Below, piece by piece: positions 6,148 to 7,017 of a stretch of DNA of 7,017 bases. The stretch is from Nitrospirota bacterium (GTDB lineage Bacteria; Nitrospinota_A; UBA7883). Location: the NCBI GenBank assembly GCA_011052055.1, contig DRJW01000090.1, forward strand, positions 1 through 7,017, read 5' to 3'. The notes beneath the pieces are model-generated. The model saw only the letters and a list, made by a program, of their open reading frames with translations, did no database searches and had not been told where the DNA came from. Made by a program: the position numbers and the translations under genes. Every line of letters begins with the position of its first letter. The first letter of the stretch is position 1.

Positions 6148-7017
6148 ATGTCCAGGTCAGTGTTCGTTTTCGCATCCCTTCTGGCGCTCTTTGCGCTCAC
6201 GTCGACCGCCTTTTTTTCAACGGCCACCGCCGCCCAGAATAAAAAGAAGAAAGGCCGTCCCCCCGCTACTGTCCTGGTGGCCGAAATTGTGGAGAAAGAG
6301 GTTTCAGCCTCCGTTGAGCTGGTCGGGTCGGTAAGAGCGTTCACCGACGTAACCGTTTCTGCGGAGACTACCGGTAGAGTGGAGAAGTTTTCAAAACGTG
6401 AAGGGGCCGCAGTAAAAAAAGGAGAGACGGTCTGCCTGCTCGACAAAACCATAAATAAAATCAGGGCCCGTGAAGCCAAAGGGCGGCTCGATTTTGCCGT
6501 CGCCGATCTTAAAAAAGCAGAGCTTGCGGCGGTAAGGGCCAAAGACCTGTATGGCGAGAGGGTCGCCTCGCTTGAGAATATGCAAAACGCGGAGCTGGAT
6601 GTCGAATCGAAGAAATCGAACATGGATCTGCGGTTGGCGGAGCTTGACCAGGCAGAGTATGAGCTTGAAAGGACAAGCATAAAAGCCCCCTTTGGCGGGT
6701 TTATCACGAAAAGACACGCCGACACCGGCGCTTGGGTGGAAAAGGGGGATAATATTTTCGACATCGTTAACACCCGTAAAGTAGAAGTCATAACAGAGAT
6801 ACCGGAGCATTTAATATCCGTAGCCGGCGATTCCAGGGAAGTCCAGGTAGCGTTGGACGCTTATCCAGGTAAAATGTTCGCAGGGAAAATCGCCGCGCTC
6901 GTCCCCAAAGCCAATAAAAAGACACGCACCTTCCCGGTGCGTATAGTTCTTGATAACCCGGAGTTTCTTATCAAGGCCGGAATGTTTGTCCGCATCAGCA
7001 TTCCGTTGGAAGTTAAA
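6148..7017 (+). CDS. RND-type efflux periplasmic adaptor (membrane fusion) protein, 3' partial
   Basis: The frame is open from ATG 6148 to the window edge (290 codons, no stop), so the C-terminus is missing. A signal peptide (R3, hydrophobic stretch about 5-23, cleavage probably after TATAA at residue 29) is followed by a basic linker, NKKKKGRPP (31-39). Adaptor architecture follows: first lipoyl half with VSAETTGRVEKF...EGAAVKKGETVCLLD (70-99), an alpha-helical hairpin rich in Ala, Glu, Lys and Leu (about 102-172), second lipoyl half with RTSIKAPFGGFITKRHADTGAWVEKGDNIFDIV (175-207), and a beta-barrel domain (about 211-285) with TFPVRIVLDNPEFLIKAGMFVRISI. Such proteins bridge an inner-membrane RND pump and an outer-membrane TolC-like channel; the pump gene is expected downstream. 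The start is supported by the signal peptide; no Shine-Dalgarno is seen upstream. The separate palindrome and gap suggest its own regulation. The substrate cannot be inferred. Confidence 0.9.
   Translation, partial: MSRSVFVFASLLALFALTSTAFFSTATAAQNKKKKGRPPATVLVAEIVEKEVSASVELVGSVRAFTDVTVSAETTGRVEKFSKREGAAVKKGETVCLLDKTINKIRAREAKGRLDFAVADLKKAELAAVRAKDLYGERVASLENMQNAELDVESKKSNMDLRLAELDQAEYELERTSIKAPFGGFITKRHADTGAWVEKGDNIFDIVNTRKVEVITEIPEHLISVAGDSREVQVALDAYPGKMFAGKIAALVPKANKKTRTFPVRIVLDNPEFLIKAGMFVRISIPLEVK

Noticed and set aside
6119..6334. Short plus-strand frame of 71 codons
   Set aside because: It overlaps the adaptor start in another frame, and its Pro/Arg-rich translation has no family resemblance.
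6135..6791. Minus-strand open frame (218 codons) at the right end
   Set aside because: The plus strand here encodes a convincing efflux adaptor with signal peptide, lipoyl and hairpin regions; the minus-strand translation is Ser/Ala/Phe-rich low-complexity sequence typical of an antisense shadow.

Overview
The window reads as ordinary chromosomal DNA from a Gram-negative bacterium that makes menaquinone by the futalosine route. The evidence is a pair of M16B-type zinc-protease homologues, of which the complete one has a Sec signal peptide, a periplasmic adaptor (membrane fusion) protein, and the radical SAM enzyme MqnC. Base composition looks balanced to slightly GC-rich. The combination would suit a deltaproteobacterium-like or Nitrospinota-like lineage, but that placement is inference; nothing in the sequence fixes the taxon.

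Layout: all six genes are on the + strand and nearly end to end. Positions 1-879 hold the C-terminal part of an M16 peptidase whose 5' end lies outside the window. It overlaps by four bases (ATGA) a second, complete M16 protein (876-2342) that lacks the HxxEH zinc motif but keeps the Arg/Tyr substrate-binding pair. A 60-base gap carries a good sigma70-type promoter. It is followed by two consecutive CNNM/CorC-type membrane proteins (2403-3695 and 3696-4991) and then mqnC (4992-6059), with no spacer between any of these three. After an 88-base gap with a perfect 11-bp-arm inverted repeat comes an RND-type efflux adaptor (6148 to the window end) that runs off the right edge with no stop codon.

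Function: the M16 pair probably forms a two-subunit envelope protease with one metal-bearing and one substrate-binding partner. The tandem CNNM proteins are probable Mg2+ (or other divalent cation) transport or homeostasis proteins and may form a heterodimer. MqnC performs the cyclisation step of futalosine-dependent menaquinone synthesis; its link to the CNNM genes looks like operon sharing, not an obvious shared pathway. The adaptor probably begins a separately regulated tripartite efflux operon whose pump gene would lie downstream. I did not find a clearly new system. The most useful leads are the operator-like palindrome before the adaptor, the two diverged CNNM paralogues fused into one transcription unit with mqnC, and the split-active-site protease pair. 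No tRNA, rRNA, CRISPR array, insertion sequence or phage gene is visible, and no stretch over 300 bases is without a gene.
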